From Massilia sp. NR 4-1 (GTDB taxonomy: Bacteria; Pseudomonadota; Gammaproteobacteria; Burkholderiales; Burkholderiaceae_D): a stretch of DNA of 64,000 nt. The position numbers and the translations under genes are program-made. The stretch is from the NCBI RefSeq assembly GCF_001191005.1, contig NZ_CP012201.1, positions 5,456,001 through 5,520,000 on the forward strand. The letters are read 5' to 3'. The notes under the pieces are model-generated. The model saw nothing but the letters and a program-made list of their open reading frames with translations. It had not been told where the DNA came from and searched no databases. This document shows positions 51,916 through 60,671 of the stretch, in pieces. Each line of letters begins with the position of its first letter. Position 1 is the stretch's first letter.

Positions 51916-52457
51916 AAGTGCATCCGACCGCGATCGACGGCGTGCTGTTGATCGAACCCGCCGTCTTCGGCGATGAGCGCGGCTTTTTTTATGAAAGCTT
52001 CAATGCGCGCCGCTTCGCCGAGCTGACCGGCATCCAGGCCGACTTCGTGCAGGATAACCATTCGCGCTCGGCCAAGGGCGTGTTGCGCGGCTTGCATTAC
52101 CAGATCCAGCAGGCGCAGGGCAAGCTGGTGCGCGTCACGGCCGGCGCCGTGTTCGACGTGGCCGTCGATCTGCGCAAGAGTTCACCGACTTTCGGGCGCT
52201 GGATGGGGGTCGAGCTGTCGGCCGAGAACAAGCGTCAGCTATGGGTGCCGCCCGGCTTCGGCCACGGTTTCGTGGTCACCAGCGATTACGCCGAATTCCT
52301 GTACAAGACCACCGATTACTATGCGCCCGAGCATGAACGCACCGTGCTCTGGAGCGACCCGGCCCTCGGCATCGAGTGGCCGCTGGACGGCGCGCCCCAG
52401 CTGTCCGGCAAGGACCGGCAGGGCGTGCTGCTGGCCGATGCGGACGTGTTCGCATGA
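51912..52457 (+). CDS. rfbC: dTDP-4-dehydrorhamnose 3,5-epimerase
   Basis: 181-residue cupin-fold epimerase, third step of dTDP-rhamnose synthesis. The catalytic His lies in GVLRGLHYQIQ, followed by GKLVRVTAGAVFDVAVDLRK and WVPPGFGHGFVV, and the Tyr in YKTTDYYAPEHE. It overlaps both neighbours by four bases. Confidence 0.97.
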   Translation: MKVHPTAIDGVLLIEPAVFGDERGFFYESFNARRFAELTGIQADFVQDNHSRSAKGVLRGLHYQIQQAQGKLVRVTAGAVFDVAVDLRKSSPTFGRWMGVELSAENKRQLWVPPGFGHGFVVTSDYAEFLYKTTDYYAPEHERTVLWSDPALGIEWPLDGAPQLSGKDRQGVLLADADVFA

Positions 52458-53314
52458 AGATCCTGCTGACGGGCCGCCATGGCCAGGTGGGGTATGAGCT
52501 GGAGCGCAGCCTGCAGGGGCTGGGCACGGTGGTGGCGCTGGAGCGCAGCCGCCTCGACCTGTCCGACCTGGACCAGCTGCGCGCCGTGATCCGGGCCGAA
52601 CAGCCGCAGCTGATCGTCAATCCGGCCGCCTACACGGCGGTGGACAAGGCCGAGAGCGAGCCGGCGCTGGCGTATCGCATCAATGCCGAGGCGCCGGCCC
52701 TGATGGCGGAGGAGGCCAGGCGCCTGGGCGCGGCCCTGGTGCATTATTCGACCGATTATGTTTTCCCCGGCAACGAGGCCACGGCGCGCGCCGAGGGCGA
52801 CGCTACCGGTCCCATCAATGTGTACGGGGCCAGCAAGCTGGCCGGCGAGCAAGCCATCGCGGCGGTCGGCATTCCCCACCTGATTTTCCGCACCAGCTGG
52901 GTGTATGGCATGCGCGGCAAGAATTTCCTGTTGACCATGCTACGCCTGGCACGCGAACGCGAGGAATTGCGCATCGTCGACGACCAGCATGGCGCCCCGA
53001 CCTGGAGCCGCACGGTTGCCGACAGCACCGCCCTGGTACTGGCCCAGGCCCGGGCCGGCGGCCCCGACTGGTGGCGCCAGCACGGCGGCCTGTATCATCT
53101 GAGCAGCCAGGGCCAGACCACCTGGTTCGGTTTCACCCAGGCCATTCTGGAGGAGGCTGGCATCGCCTGCCGTCTGCAGCCCATCGCCACGGCCGATTAC
53201 CCGCTGCCCGCGCCGCGGCCCCAGTATTCCGTGCTGTCCTCGGCCAAGCTGACGCGCCAGCTGTGCCAGCTGCCCCACTGGCGCGCGGCCCTGCGCCTGT
53301 GCCTGAGCGGCTAA
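52454..53314 (+). CDS. rfbD: dTDP-4-dehydrorhamnose reductase
   Basis: 286-residue reductase, last step of dTDP-L-rhamnose synthesis. N-terminal TGRHGQVGYEL, YSTDYVFPG and the catalytic VYGASKLAGEQA. Overlaps rfbC by four bases. The gene is followed by a weak hairpin (53348-53368) that may end the rfb transcript. The rhamnose is probably for O-antigen or exopolysaccharide, but no rhamnosyltransferase lies here. Confidence 0.96.
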   Translation: MKILLTGRHGQVGYELERSLQGLGTVVALERSRLDLSDLDQLRAVIRAEQPQLIVNPAAYTAVDKAESEPALAYRINAEAPALMAEEARRLGAALVHYSTDYVFPGNEATARAEGDATGPINVYGASKLAGEQAIAAVGIPHLIFRTSWVYGMRGKNFLLTMLRLAREREELRIVDDQHGAPTWSRTVADSTALVLAQARAGGPDWWRQHGGLYHLSSQGQTTWFGFTQAILEEAGIACRLQPIATADYPLPAPRPQYSVLSSAKLTRQLCQLPHWRAALRLCLSG

Positions 53315-53347
53315 GCGCGCCACCCACGGTGTATCGAAAGGTAAGCG

Positions 53348-53371
53348 CGGCCGGGTTCAGCCCGGCCGTTT
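53348..53371 (+). terminator. weak terminator-like hairpin after rfbD
   Basis: CGGCCGGG / CCCGGCCG stem with a five-base loop followed by only TTTG, so termination is likely partial. A TAGAAT at 53374 and a TACAAT at 53421 just after it may be promoter elements for the next gene. Confidence 0.45.
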
Positions 53372-53406
53372 GCTAGAATACCGGCGCCTTGGCCGTCCCC
53401 TGCGCC

Positions 53407-53426
53407 GTACCGGAAGACGGTACAAT
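53407..53426 (+). promoter_or_regulatory. inverted repeat overlapping a -10-like hexamer upstream of the wecA-like gene
   Basis: GTACCG-GAAGA-CGGTAC is a perfect six-base inverted repeat. Its right arm overlaps TACAAT (53421-53426). This could be an operator for a repressor or an RNA hairpin at the transcript start. No matching regulator is visible. Confidence 0.35.
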
Positions 53427-53493
53427 CGCGGGCTGGCATCGGCGCAGGCAGGGGCCTGCGGCGGGACAAGCTACTCAATATCGATAAAAAAAC

Positions 53494-54591
53494 ATGTTTT
53501 CATTTCTGGTGAGCTTTGTCGCGTCGGCGCTGTTGACCCTGCTGGTCATCAAGGATGCGCGCCTGCATGGCCCGGCCCTGGATGCCAATTTCCACGGCGT
53601 GCAAAAAGTGCATGCGCATTCGGTCGCGCGCATCGGCGGCCTGCCCATCTTCCTGGCCGTGGCGCTCAGCGCCTGCATCTCGATCTGGCGCGTGCCGGCC
53701 ATGACGAGCTGGATGATGTCCCTGCTGTGCTGTTCCATCATCGCCTTCACCGGCGGCATCATCGAGGATTACACCGGCCGCGTCAGCGCCCTGCGCCGCC
53801 TCCTGCTGACCATGGTGGCCGCCTTGCTCGGCTATTACCTGCTGGACGCCCGCATCGACCGCATCGATTGGGTATTTTCCGCCTGGCCCCTGCCGTATTT
53901 ATGGCTGACATTACCGCTGACCATATTGGCGGTGGCTGGCATTGCGAATGCCGTCAATATTATCGATGGATTTAATGGCTTGGCCAGCGTGGTGACTATT
54001 TGCATGCTCTTATCGCTGGCCTATGTTGCCTTGCAAGTCAATGATATGTTTGTGCTGGTGGCGGCCCTGATGGTGGCCGGCGCTACCGCCGGTTTTCTGA
54101 TCTGGAATTATCCGGTGGGCTTGATCTTTCTCGGCGACGGCGGCGCCTATTTTATCGGCTTTATGCTGGGGGAATTGACCCTGTTGCTGGTAATGCGCAA
54201 TCCACAAGTTTCCACATGGTATGCAGCATTGCTTTTAATCTATCCCGCATTTGAAACTTTATTTTCGGCTTACCGCCGCATGTTTATTCGCGGGAAATCG
54301 CCGACCATGCCCGACGGCATCCACTTGCATAGCCTGATCTTCCGCCGCGTGGTGCAGTGGGCCGTGGGGCGCAAGGATGCGCGCGCCCTGATGCGCCGCA
54401 ATTCCCTGACCTCGCCTTATCTGTGGATGTTTTCGCTGATGGCGGTTATTCCCGCCACAGTATTCTGGCGCCATAGCTGGGTCTTGATGTGCTTCTGCTT
54501 TTTATTCGTCACCAGTTATGTCTGGCTTTATGTAAGAATTGTCCGATTTAAAGCGCCGCGCTGGATGATACGGCACAAGAAACATTCGTGA
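53494..54591 (+). CDS. WecA-like undecaprenyl-phosphate N-acetylhexosamine-1-phosphate transferase
   Basis: 365-residue polytopic membrane enzyme of the MraY/WecA family that starts lipid-linked glycans by moving sugar-1-phosphate onto undecaprenyl phosphate. About ten spans. Catalytic motifs: the Asp region GGIIEDYTGRVS, NAVNIIDGFNGLASV and LGDGGAYFIGFMLGEL, plus a His-containing loop MPDGIHLHSL typical of WecA. The middle part (53.9-54.3 kb) is AT-richer than neighbours. The donor sugar cannot be fixed. It is separated from rfbD by 179 bases. Confidence 0.85.
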   Translation: MFSFLVSFVASALLTLLVIKDARLHGPALDANFHGVQKVHAHSVARIGGLPIFLAVALSACISIWRVPAMTSWMMSLLCCSIIAFTGGIIEDYTGRVSALRRLLLTMVAALLGYYLLDARIDRIDWVFSAWPLPYLWLTLPLTILAVAGIANAVNIIDGFNGLASVVTICMLLSLAYVALQVNDMFVLVAALMVAGATAGFLIWNYPVGLIFLGDGGAYFIGFMLGELTLLLVMRNPQVSTWYAALLLIYPAFETLFSAYRRMFIRGKSPTMPDGIHLHSLIFRRVVQWAVGRKDARALMRRNSLTSPYLWMFSLMAVIPATVFWRHSWVLMCFCFLFVTSYVWLYVRIVRFKAPRWMIRHKKHS

Positions 54592-54654
54592 TTCCTTATA
54601 TTTAGTGTATATTTCGCTCAGAAGCTTTAACCCATTTCTGATTAAGGAGTGACA

Positions 54655-54966
54655 ATGGATCTGACGAATAAGAGTGCCGGTGAATTGCGTGATTTGCAGG
54701 AACAAATCAAGCGTGAATTGAAGAAGCGTGAAACCCAGGATTTGCAGAAAGCGCGCGAGCAGATTCTCGCGATTGCGCAAAGTGTGGGCGTGCCATTGAA
54801 AGACTTGCTGGGCGCCCCCGGCAATCGCGGCAAAGGCGGCACCGTGGCGGCGCAATTCCGCAATCCGGCCGATCCGAGCCAGCAATGGACCGGCCGCGGC
54901 CGCCAGCCGAAATGGGTCAAGGAATGGCTGGAAGCGGGCAAAGCGATTGACGGCCTGCGCATCTGA
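54655..54966 (+). CDS. H-NS family DNA-binding protein
   Basis: 103-residue nucleoid protein. The N-terminal half is a coiled-coil oligomerisation region (ELRDLQEQIKRELKKRETQD) and the C terminus is the H-NS DNA-binding motif (TVAAQFRNPADPSQQWTGRG followed by RQPKWVKEW). It silences AT-rich DNA. Start ATG 54655 with AAGGAG ahead. It sits inside an envelope polysaccharide block, next to the AT-richer wecA-like gene. AT-rich promoter DNA (TATATTTAGTGTATATTT) precedes it. Confidence 0.93.
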   Translation: MDLTNKSAGELRDLQEQIKRELKKRETQDLQKAREQILAIAQSVGVPLKDLLGAPGNRGKGGTVAAQFRNPADPSQQWTGRGRQPKWVKEWLEAGKAIDGLRI

Positions 54967-55136
54967 GCTTCTCTCCGCCGGGGCCAGCCCGGCACGCCTG
55001 GCGGCGGGGCTTGCCTGTCGCCGGTATCGCACTTACTATGTCGGTTGTCCAGCTTGCGGCTTAGCAGGCTATCCATTTTTCCCAATCTATACTGTTGCCA
55101 CCGGCCCGGCCGGCGCGACTTCACGCGATCTCAATC

Positions 55137-56519
55137 ATGGTTTCCCTCTCCCATACCATTTTCAAAGCTTACGATATCCGCGGCATCATCGGTAAAACCC
55201 TGGATGCGGGCGTGGCCCGCCAGATCGGCCATGCTTTCGGCTTGGCCGCCGCCGCCAAGGGCGAGCGCAGCGTGGTCATCGGCCGCGACGGCCGCCTGTC
55301 CGGCCCCGAACTGGCCGCCGCCCTGGCCGCCGGCCTGCAATCGGCCGGCGTCGATGTGATCGACCTGGGCGTGGTCGCCACCCCCATGGTGTATTTCGGC
55401 ACCCATGTGCTGGAAAGCAAATCCGGCATCATGGTCACCGGCAGCCACAATCCGCCCGACTACAATGGTTTCAAGATGGTGCTGGCCGGCGAAGCCATCC
55501 ATGGCGAAGCGATCCAGGCCCTGTTCCGCAGCATCCAGCAGGATGGCGATAAACTGGCGGCCCAGCCGGGCGCATACCGCACCCACGACATCCGCGCCGC
55601 CTACCTGGAGCGCATCATCGGCGACGTGAAAGTGGCGCGTCCGATCAAGATCGCCGTCGACTGCGGCAACGGCGTGGCGGGTGCGTTCGCCGGCGACCTG
55701 TTCCGCGGCATGGGTTGCGAAGTGATCGAGCTGTTCTGCGAAGTGGACGGCAACTTCCCCAACCACCACCCCGATCCGGCCCATCCGGAAAACCTGCAGG
55801 ACCTGATCCGCTGCCTGCGCGAGACCGACGCCGAGCTGGGCATCGCCTTTGACGGCGACGGCGACCGCCTGGGCGTGGTGACCAAAGACGGCCAGATCAT
55901 CTTCCCCGACCGCCAGATGATGCTGTTCGCTTCCGACGTGCTGAGCCGCCATCCGGGCGAGCAGATCCTGTTCGACGTGAAGTGCACGCGCCACCTGGCG
56001 CCCTGGATCGCCAAGGCTGGCGGCCAGCCGCTGATGTACAAGACCGGCCACTCGCTGGTGAAAGCCAAGCTGCGCGAAACCGGCGCCCCGCTGGGCGGCG
56101 AAATGAGCGGCCATATCTTCTTCAAGGACCGCTGGTACGGCTTTGACGACGGCCTGTATTCGGGCGCGCGCCTGCTGGAAATCCTGACCCGCGAGCAGGA
56201 CCCGTCGGCCCTGCTGAATTCCCTGCCGCAGTCCGACAGCACGCCCGAGCTGCACCTGCACCTGAACGAGGGCGAGAATTTCGCGCTGATGGACAAGCTG
56301 CGCAGCGACGCCAAATTCCCCGGCAATGAGCAGATCATCACCATCGACGGCCTGCGCGTGGAATACGCCGACGGCTTCGGCCTGGCGCGTTCCTCCAACA
56401 CCACGCCGGTGATCGTGATGCGCTTCGAAGCCGAGACGCCGGCCGCGCTGGCGCGCATCCAGGGCCAGTTCCGCGACGTCATCCTGGCCGCCAAACCGGA
56501 CGCCGAACTGCCTTTCTAA
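55137..56519 (+). CDS. phosphomannomutase/phosphoglucomutase
   Basis: 460-residue alpha-D-phosphohexomutase. The active-site Ser is in TGSHNPPDYNGFKMVL, the metal loop is DGDGDRLGVV and the sugar-binding part is GEMSGHIFF. It interconverts hexose 1- and 6-phosphates and can feed GDP-mannose, dTDP-glucose and alginate-like pathways. Start at ATG 55137 (MVSLSHTIFKAYDIRG). It precedes waaC by seven bases and is part of a pmm-waaC-waaA transcript. Mannose versus glucose preference is not clear. Confidence 0.93.
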   Translation: MVSLSHTIFKAYDIRGIIGKTLDAGVARQIGHAFGLAAAAKGERSVVIGRDGRLSGPELAAALAAGLQSAGVDVIDLGVVATPMVYFGTHVLESKSGIMVTGSHNPPDYNGFKMVLAGEAIHGEAIQALFRSIQQDGDKLAAQPGAYRTHDIRAAYLERIIGDVKVARPIKIAVDCGNGVAGAFAGDLFRGMGCEVIELFCEVDGNFPNHHPDPAHPENLQDLIRCLRETDAELGIAFDGDGDRLGVVTKDGQIIFPDRQMMLFASDVLSRHPGEQILFDVKCTRHLAPWIAKAGGQPLMYKTGHSLVKAKLRETGAPLGGEMSGHIFFKDRWYGFDDGLYSGARLLEILTREQDPSALLNSLPQSDSTPELHLHLNEGENFALMDKLRSDAKFPGNEQIITIDGLRVEYADGFGLARSSNTTPVIVMRFEAETPAALARIQGQFRDVILAAKPDAELPF

Positions 56520-56526
56520 GAGCCGC

Positions 56527-57504
56527 ATGAATATCCTGCTGGTGCGCGTCTCCTCGCTGGGGGACGTGCTGCACAATATGCCCATCGTGGCCGACATCGC
56601 GCGCCATTTCCCGCACGCGAATATCGACTGGGTGGTGGAAGAGGGCTATGTCAGCCTGGTGCGCCTGAATCCGCGCGTGCGCAACATCATTCCCTTCGCC
56701 TTGCGCCGCTGGCGCAAGAGCCTGGGCAAGAAGGAAACGCGCGCCGAGATCAAGGCCTTTTTCGCCGCCGTGCGCCAGCAGGAATACGATTACGTGTTCG
56801 ATACCCAGGGCCTGCTCAAGACCGGCATCATCATGGGCGCGGCCCGCGTCAAAAAAGGCGGGCAGAAAGTCGGCCTGGCCAACGGCAGCGAAGGCTCGGG
56901 CTACGAAGGCATTTCGCGCATCTTCCACAGCAAGAGCATTCCGCTCGACCCGCGCACCCACGCCGTGGCGCGCGGCCGCCTGGTGGTCGGGGCGGCGCTG
57001 GGCTATGCGGTGGATACGCCGGCCGATTTCGGCCTGCCCGATGTCTCGCCGGAAGATCTCCGCCCCGGCTGGATGCCGGCCGGCCCTTACGCCGTCTACT
57101 TCCACGGCACCGCGCGCGACGCCAAGAAATGGGCGCCGCAAAACTGGATCGCCCTGGGCCAGGCCCTGGCGCCCATGACCATCCTGCTGCCATGGGGCTC
57201 GCCGAAAGAGCGGGCCGAAGCCGAAGCGCTGGCGGCCGCACTGCCGAATGCGCGCGTGCTGCCCAAGCTGTCGATGGCCGACGCCGTGCTGCTGGCGCGC
57301 CATGCGGCGCTGGCGGTGGGTGTGGACACCGGCCTGACCCATATCGCGGCCGCCTTCAGCCGTCCCGTGGTGGAAATTTATTGCGACTCGCCGCGCTGGA
57401 AGACCGAAGGCAACTGGTCGCCGAAAATCATCAATCTGGGTGACCGCGGCGCACCGCCATCCGTGGCCGAAGTGCTGGCCGCCGCCCAAAGCCTGCTGGC
57501 CTGA
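56527..57504 (+). CDS. waaC: LPS heptosyltransferase I
   Basis: 325-residue GT9 glycosyltransferase that adds the first heptose to Kdo2-lipid A. The N terminus ILLVRVSSLGDVLHNMPIVA is characteristic, as are YAVYFHGTARDAKKWAPQNW and the C-terminal GVDTGLTHIAAAFSRPVVEI. It lies between the phosphohexomutase and waaA, the usual LPS-core layout in betaproteobacteria. Confidence 0.94.
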   Translation: MNILLVRVSSLGDVLHNMPIVADIARHFPHANIDWVVEEGYVSLVRLNPRVRNIIPFALRRWRKSLGKKETRAEIKAFFAAVRQQEYDYVFDTQGLLKTGIIMGAARVKKGGQKVGLANGSEGSGYEGISRIFHSKSIPLDPRTHAVARGRLVVGAALGYAVDTPADFGLPDVSPEDLRPGWMPAGPYAVYFHGTARDAKKWAPQNWIALGQALAPMTILLPWGSPKERAEAEALAAALPNARVLPKLSMADAVLLARHAALAVGVDTGLTHIAAAFSRPVVEIYCDSPRWKTEGNWSPKIINLGDRGAPPSVAEVLAAAQSLLA

Positions 57505-57512
57505 AGATCATC

Positions 57513-58793
57513 ATGCTGCGATTCTATTCCCTGATGTGGTGGCTGGCCCTGCCCCTGGTGCTGGCGCGCTTATGGCTGCGCGGGCGCCAGGAACCGGGCT
57601 ACCGCCGGCATTGGAACGAACGGCTTGGCCTGTATGGCCGCCGCGCCGCCAACGACGAACCGGCCACCATCTGGGTGCATGCCGTTTCCGTGGGCGAGAC
57701 GCGCGCCGCCGAGCCGCTGGTCGAAGCCCTGCTCAAGCAATACCCGCGCAGCCGCATCGTGCTCACCCATATGACGCCGACCGGACGCGCCACCGGCAAA
57801 GCCCTGTTCAGCAAACATGGCGCGCGCCTGGTGCAATCCTATCTGCCGTATGACATCGCGCTGCTGGTGCGGCGCTTCGTCCGCCATTTCGAGCCGCGCA
57901 TCTGCATCCTGATGGAGACCGAAGTGTGGCCTAACCTGATCGCGCAATGCGGCCGCTCCAAGGTGCCCGTGGTGCTGGCCAACGCCCGCCTCAGCGAGCG
58001 CTCGCTGCGCAAGGCGCGCCGCTTCGGCCGGATGATGCGCGATGCGGCGCAAGGCATCTCCCTGGTGGCCGCCCAGACCGATGCCGACGCCGAGCGCGTG
58101 CGCGCCCTGGGCGTGGCCAATGTCGCCGTCACCGGCAGCATCAAGTTCGACGTGGTGGTGCCCACCGTGGCCCTGGCCACCGGCGCCCAGCTGCGCAGCC
58201 AGATCGGCGTCCGCCCCGTGCTGCTGTGCGCCAGCACGCGCGAAGGCGAAGAAGAGCTGATCCTCGACGCTTATCTGCAGGCGGCGCTGCCGTCCGGAAC
58301 GCTGCTGCTGATCGTTCCGCGCCACCCGCAGCGCTTTGACGCCGTCGCAGCCATGGCGGCAGCGCGCGGCTTGACCGTTCAGCGCCGCAGCGCCCTGAAC
58401 CAGGCCGGCGCCAGCGTGGCAGCGGAGACGCGCGTGCTGCTGGGCGATTCCATGGGCGAGATGTTCGCCTACTACGCCGCCTGCGACTGCGCCTTCATCG
58501 GCGGCAGCCTGCTGCCCCTGGGCGGCCAGAACCTGATCGAAGCCGCCGCCCTGGGCAAGCCTGTCCTGATCGGCGAGCACACCTTCAACTTCGCCCAGGT
58601 GACCGAAGACGCCCTCGCCGCCGGCGGCGCCGAACGCGTGGCCGATGCCGCCGCGCTCATGTCCGCCGCCGCCCGCCTGCTGAACGACGCCGACGGCCGC
58701 GCCGCCATGGGCCAGCGCGCCCAAGGCTTCGCCAACCAGCACCGCGGCGCCACCGCCCGCACCCTTTCCCTGCTCCCGCCCCTGGCCGACTAA
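57513..58793 (+). CDS. waaA: 3-deoxy-D-manno-octulosonic acid transferase
   Basis: 426-residue GT30 enzyme that attaches Kdo to lipid A precursor. An N-terminal membrane anchor is followed by IWVHAVSVGETRAAEPLVEA with the catalytic Glu, then THMTPTGRATGKALF, FMIETE-like LMETEVWPNL, and a C-terminal GGSLLPLGGQNLIEAAALGKP. All expected elements are present. It follows waaC by eight bases and ends the transcript near 58793. Confidence 0.95.
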   Translation: MLRFYSLMWWLALPLVLARLWLRGRQEPGYRRHWNERLGLYGRRAANDEPATIWVHAVSVGETRAAEPLVEALLKQYPRSRIVLTHMTPTGRATGKALFSKHGARLVQSYLPYDIALLVRRFVRHFEPRICILMETEVWPNLIAQCGRSKVPVVLANARLSERSLRKARRFGRMMRDAAQGISLVAAQTDADAERVRALGVANVAVTGSIKFDVVVPTVALATGAQLRSQIGVRPVLLCASTREGEEELILDAYLQAALPSGTLLLIVPRHPQRFDAVAAMAAARGLTVQRRSALNQAGASVAAETRVLLGDSMGEMFAYYAACDCAFIGGSLLPLGGQNLIEAAALGKPVLIGEHTFNFAQVTEDALAAGGAERVADAAALMSAAARLLNDADGRAAMGQRAQGFANQHRGATARTLSLLPPLAD

Positions 58794-58846
58794 GCCCAGC
58801 GGTATTTCTGTTCTTGCTCTATTATTGAATTTTTAATGGAGGGGAC

Positions 58847-60649
58847 ATGGCAATACAAAAGATCCGGGCCGCTTTGCTGGCGGCGGGGCTGGCGACCGTG
58901 TGGCCGGCGCTGGCGGATACCTGGCTGATTCGCGATGTGCGCGTATTCGATGGCGAGCGTGTGCACGCGCGCCGCTCGGTGCTGCTGGAGGATGGCAAAA
59001 TCCGCGATGCGGATTTCAAAGGCAAGCCGCCCGCCGCCGCCAAGCTGGTGGAGGGCAAGGGCCGCACCCTGCTGCCTGGCCTGATCGATTCCCATGTCCA
59101 TGCCTACCGCCATCTCGATCTGCCGCTGTTGTTTGGCGTGACCACCCAGGTGGATATGTTTACCGCCGTGCCGCTGATGCGCGAGGTGAGCGAGCGCATG
59201 GCGAAGGGCGAGAACCAGGGACAGGCCGACCTGTTCTCGGCCGGTACCCTGGCCACCGTGCCGGGCGGCCATGGCACCGAGTACGGTCTGCCGATCCCCA
59301 CCCTGACCACGCCCGGGGAGGCGCAAGCCTGGGTCGATGCGCGTCTGGCGGAGGGCTCTTACTTCATCAAGATCGTGATGGAGCCGGGCAGCGCCGCACA
59401 CAAGATTCCCAGCCTGGACCTGCCCACCGTGAAGGCGCTGATCGAGGCGGCGCACCTGCGCGGCAAGCTGGCCGTGGTCCACATCGGCAATCTGGACGAT
59501 GCGCGCGCCGCGCTGGAGGCGGGTGCCGATGGCCTGGTCCACCTGTTCGATGGCGCGGCCATCGCGGCGGCCGACCTGGAAGCCTTCGTCAGGCTGGCGC
59601 GCGAGCGCAAGGCCTTCATCGTGCCCACCTTCAGCGTGCTGGAAAGTATTGCCGGCCTGCGCGAGGACGATGTGCTGGCCGATGCCGGCCTGACCTCCTT
59701 GCTGAAGAAAGAGCAGCTGCTGGCGCTGCAAGGCAGCTATGGCAAGACGCCCAAGCCGGAAGAGATGACGGCGCCCAGGGCCGTGACGGCGGCGCTGCAC
59801 AAGGCCGGCGTGCCGCTGCTGGCCGGCACCGACGCGGGCAATACGGGCACCCAGTATGGCGTCAGCCTGCATCACGAATTACGCGCGCTGGTGCAGGCCG
59901 GCCTGACGCCGCAGGCGGCGCTGGCGGCGGCGACGTCGGTCCCGGCCCAGGCTTTCCGCCTGCCGCAGCGCGGCCGCATCGCCAATGGCTATAAGGCCGA
60001 CCTGCTGCTGGTGGAGGGCGATCCGACCCAGGATATCCAGGCCACGCGCCGCATCGTCGAGGTGTGGAAGGATGGCGCGCCGGCGTTCGCCCTGCGCAAG
60101 GCGCAGCAGGAGAAGGTGGCGCTGGAAGCGGGCGGCAAGGTGGGCGGCGAAGCGGTGGCCCTGCCGGCGGATGGCCGTATCAGCCTGTTCGGCAAGGACA
60201 AGCTGGCCAGTCCTTTCGGCGCCGGCTGGATGCCGTCGACCGACAGCTTCCTGGGCGGGAAATCGAGCGTGCGGCTGCAGCACCAGGAAGGCGACGCCGT
60301 GCGCGTCAACGCCAGCGTGGTGCAGGGCTTCGCCTATCCCTGGGCAGGACTGGCCTTCATGACCGGCGCCCAGGCGGGGCAGGCGGCCAATCTGAGCGCG
60401 GCCAAGGTGCTGCGCTTCCGCGTGCGCGGCGACGGCAAGAACTATGGCGTGTCGCTGCTGGCCGAGGGCGTGCAGATTCCGGTCAACCGCGGCTTCACGG
60501 CGGCGGCCGAATGGCAGGAGGTGAGCATGAACCTGGCCGACTTCAAGGGCATCGATGCGCGCCTGCTGACCATGATCGCCTTCAATGCCGGTCCGGTGCC
60601 GGGCGATTACCAGTTCGAGATCGCCGACGTGTGTCTGCTGGACAAGTAA
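58847..60649 (+). CDS. secreted amidohydrolase fused to a CIA30-like domain
   Basis: 600 residues with a cleavable-looking signal (AALLAAGLATVWPALAD). The metal-dependent hydrolase domain spans about 25-410, with SHVHAY, FIKIVMEPG, AVVHIGNLDDARAALEAG, GLVHLF and the catalytic Asp in LLAGTDAGNTG. The last ~180 residues (GAGWMPSTDSFLGGKSSVRLQ ... WQEVSMNLADFKGI ... VCLLDK) form a separate domain that resembles CIA30-type carbohydrate-binding-like folds. The substrate is unknown. A GGAGGGG ribosome site precedes ATG 58847. The two-domain layout is unusual for an imidazolonepropionase-like amidohydrolase. Confidence 0.8.
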   Translation: MAIQKIRAALLAAGLATVWPALADTWLIRDVRVFDGERVHARRSVLLEDGKIRDADFKGKPPAAAKLVEGKGRTLLPGLIDSHVHAYRHLDLPLLFGVTTQVDMFTAVPLMREVSERMAKGENQGQADLFSAGTLATVPGGHGTEYGLPIPTLTTPGEAQAWVDARLAEGSYFIKIVMEPGSAAHKIPSLDLPTVKALIEAAHLRGKLAVVHIGNLDDARAALEAGADGLVHLFDGAAIAAADLEAFVRLARERKAFIVPTFSVLESIAGLREDDVLADAGLTSLLKKEQLLALQGSYGKTPKPEEMTAPRAVTAALHKAGVPLLAGTDAGNTGTQYGVSLHHELRALVQAGLTPQAALAAATSVPAQAFRLPQRGRIANGYKADLLLVEGDPTQDIQATRRIVEVWKDGAPAFALRKAQQEKVALEAGGKVGGEAVALPADGRISLFGKDKLASPFGAGWMPSTDSFLGGKSSVRLQHQEGDAVRVNASVVQGFAYPWAGLAFMTGAQAGQAANLSAAKVLRFRVRGDGKNYGVSLLAEGVQIPVNRGFTAAAEWQEVSMNLADFKGIDARLLTMIAFNAGPVPGDYQFEIADVCLLDK

Positions 60650-60671
60650 GCGGGATCAGCGCGCGGCGCGC

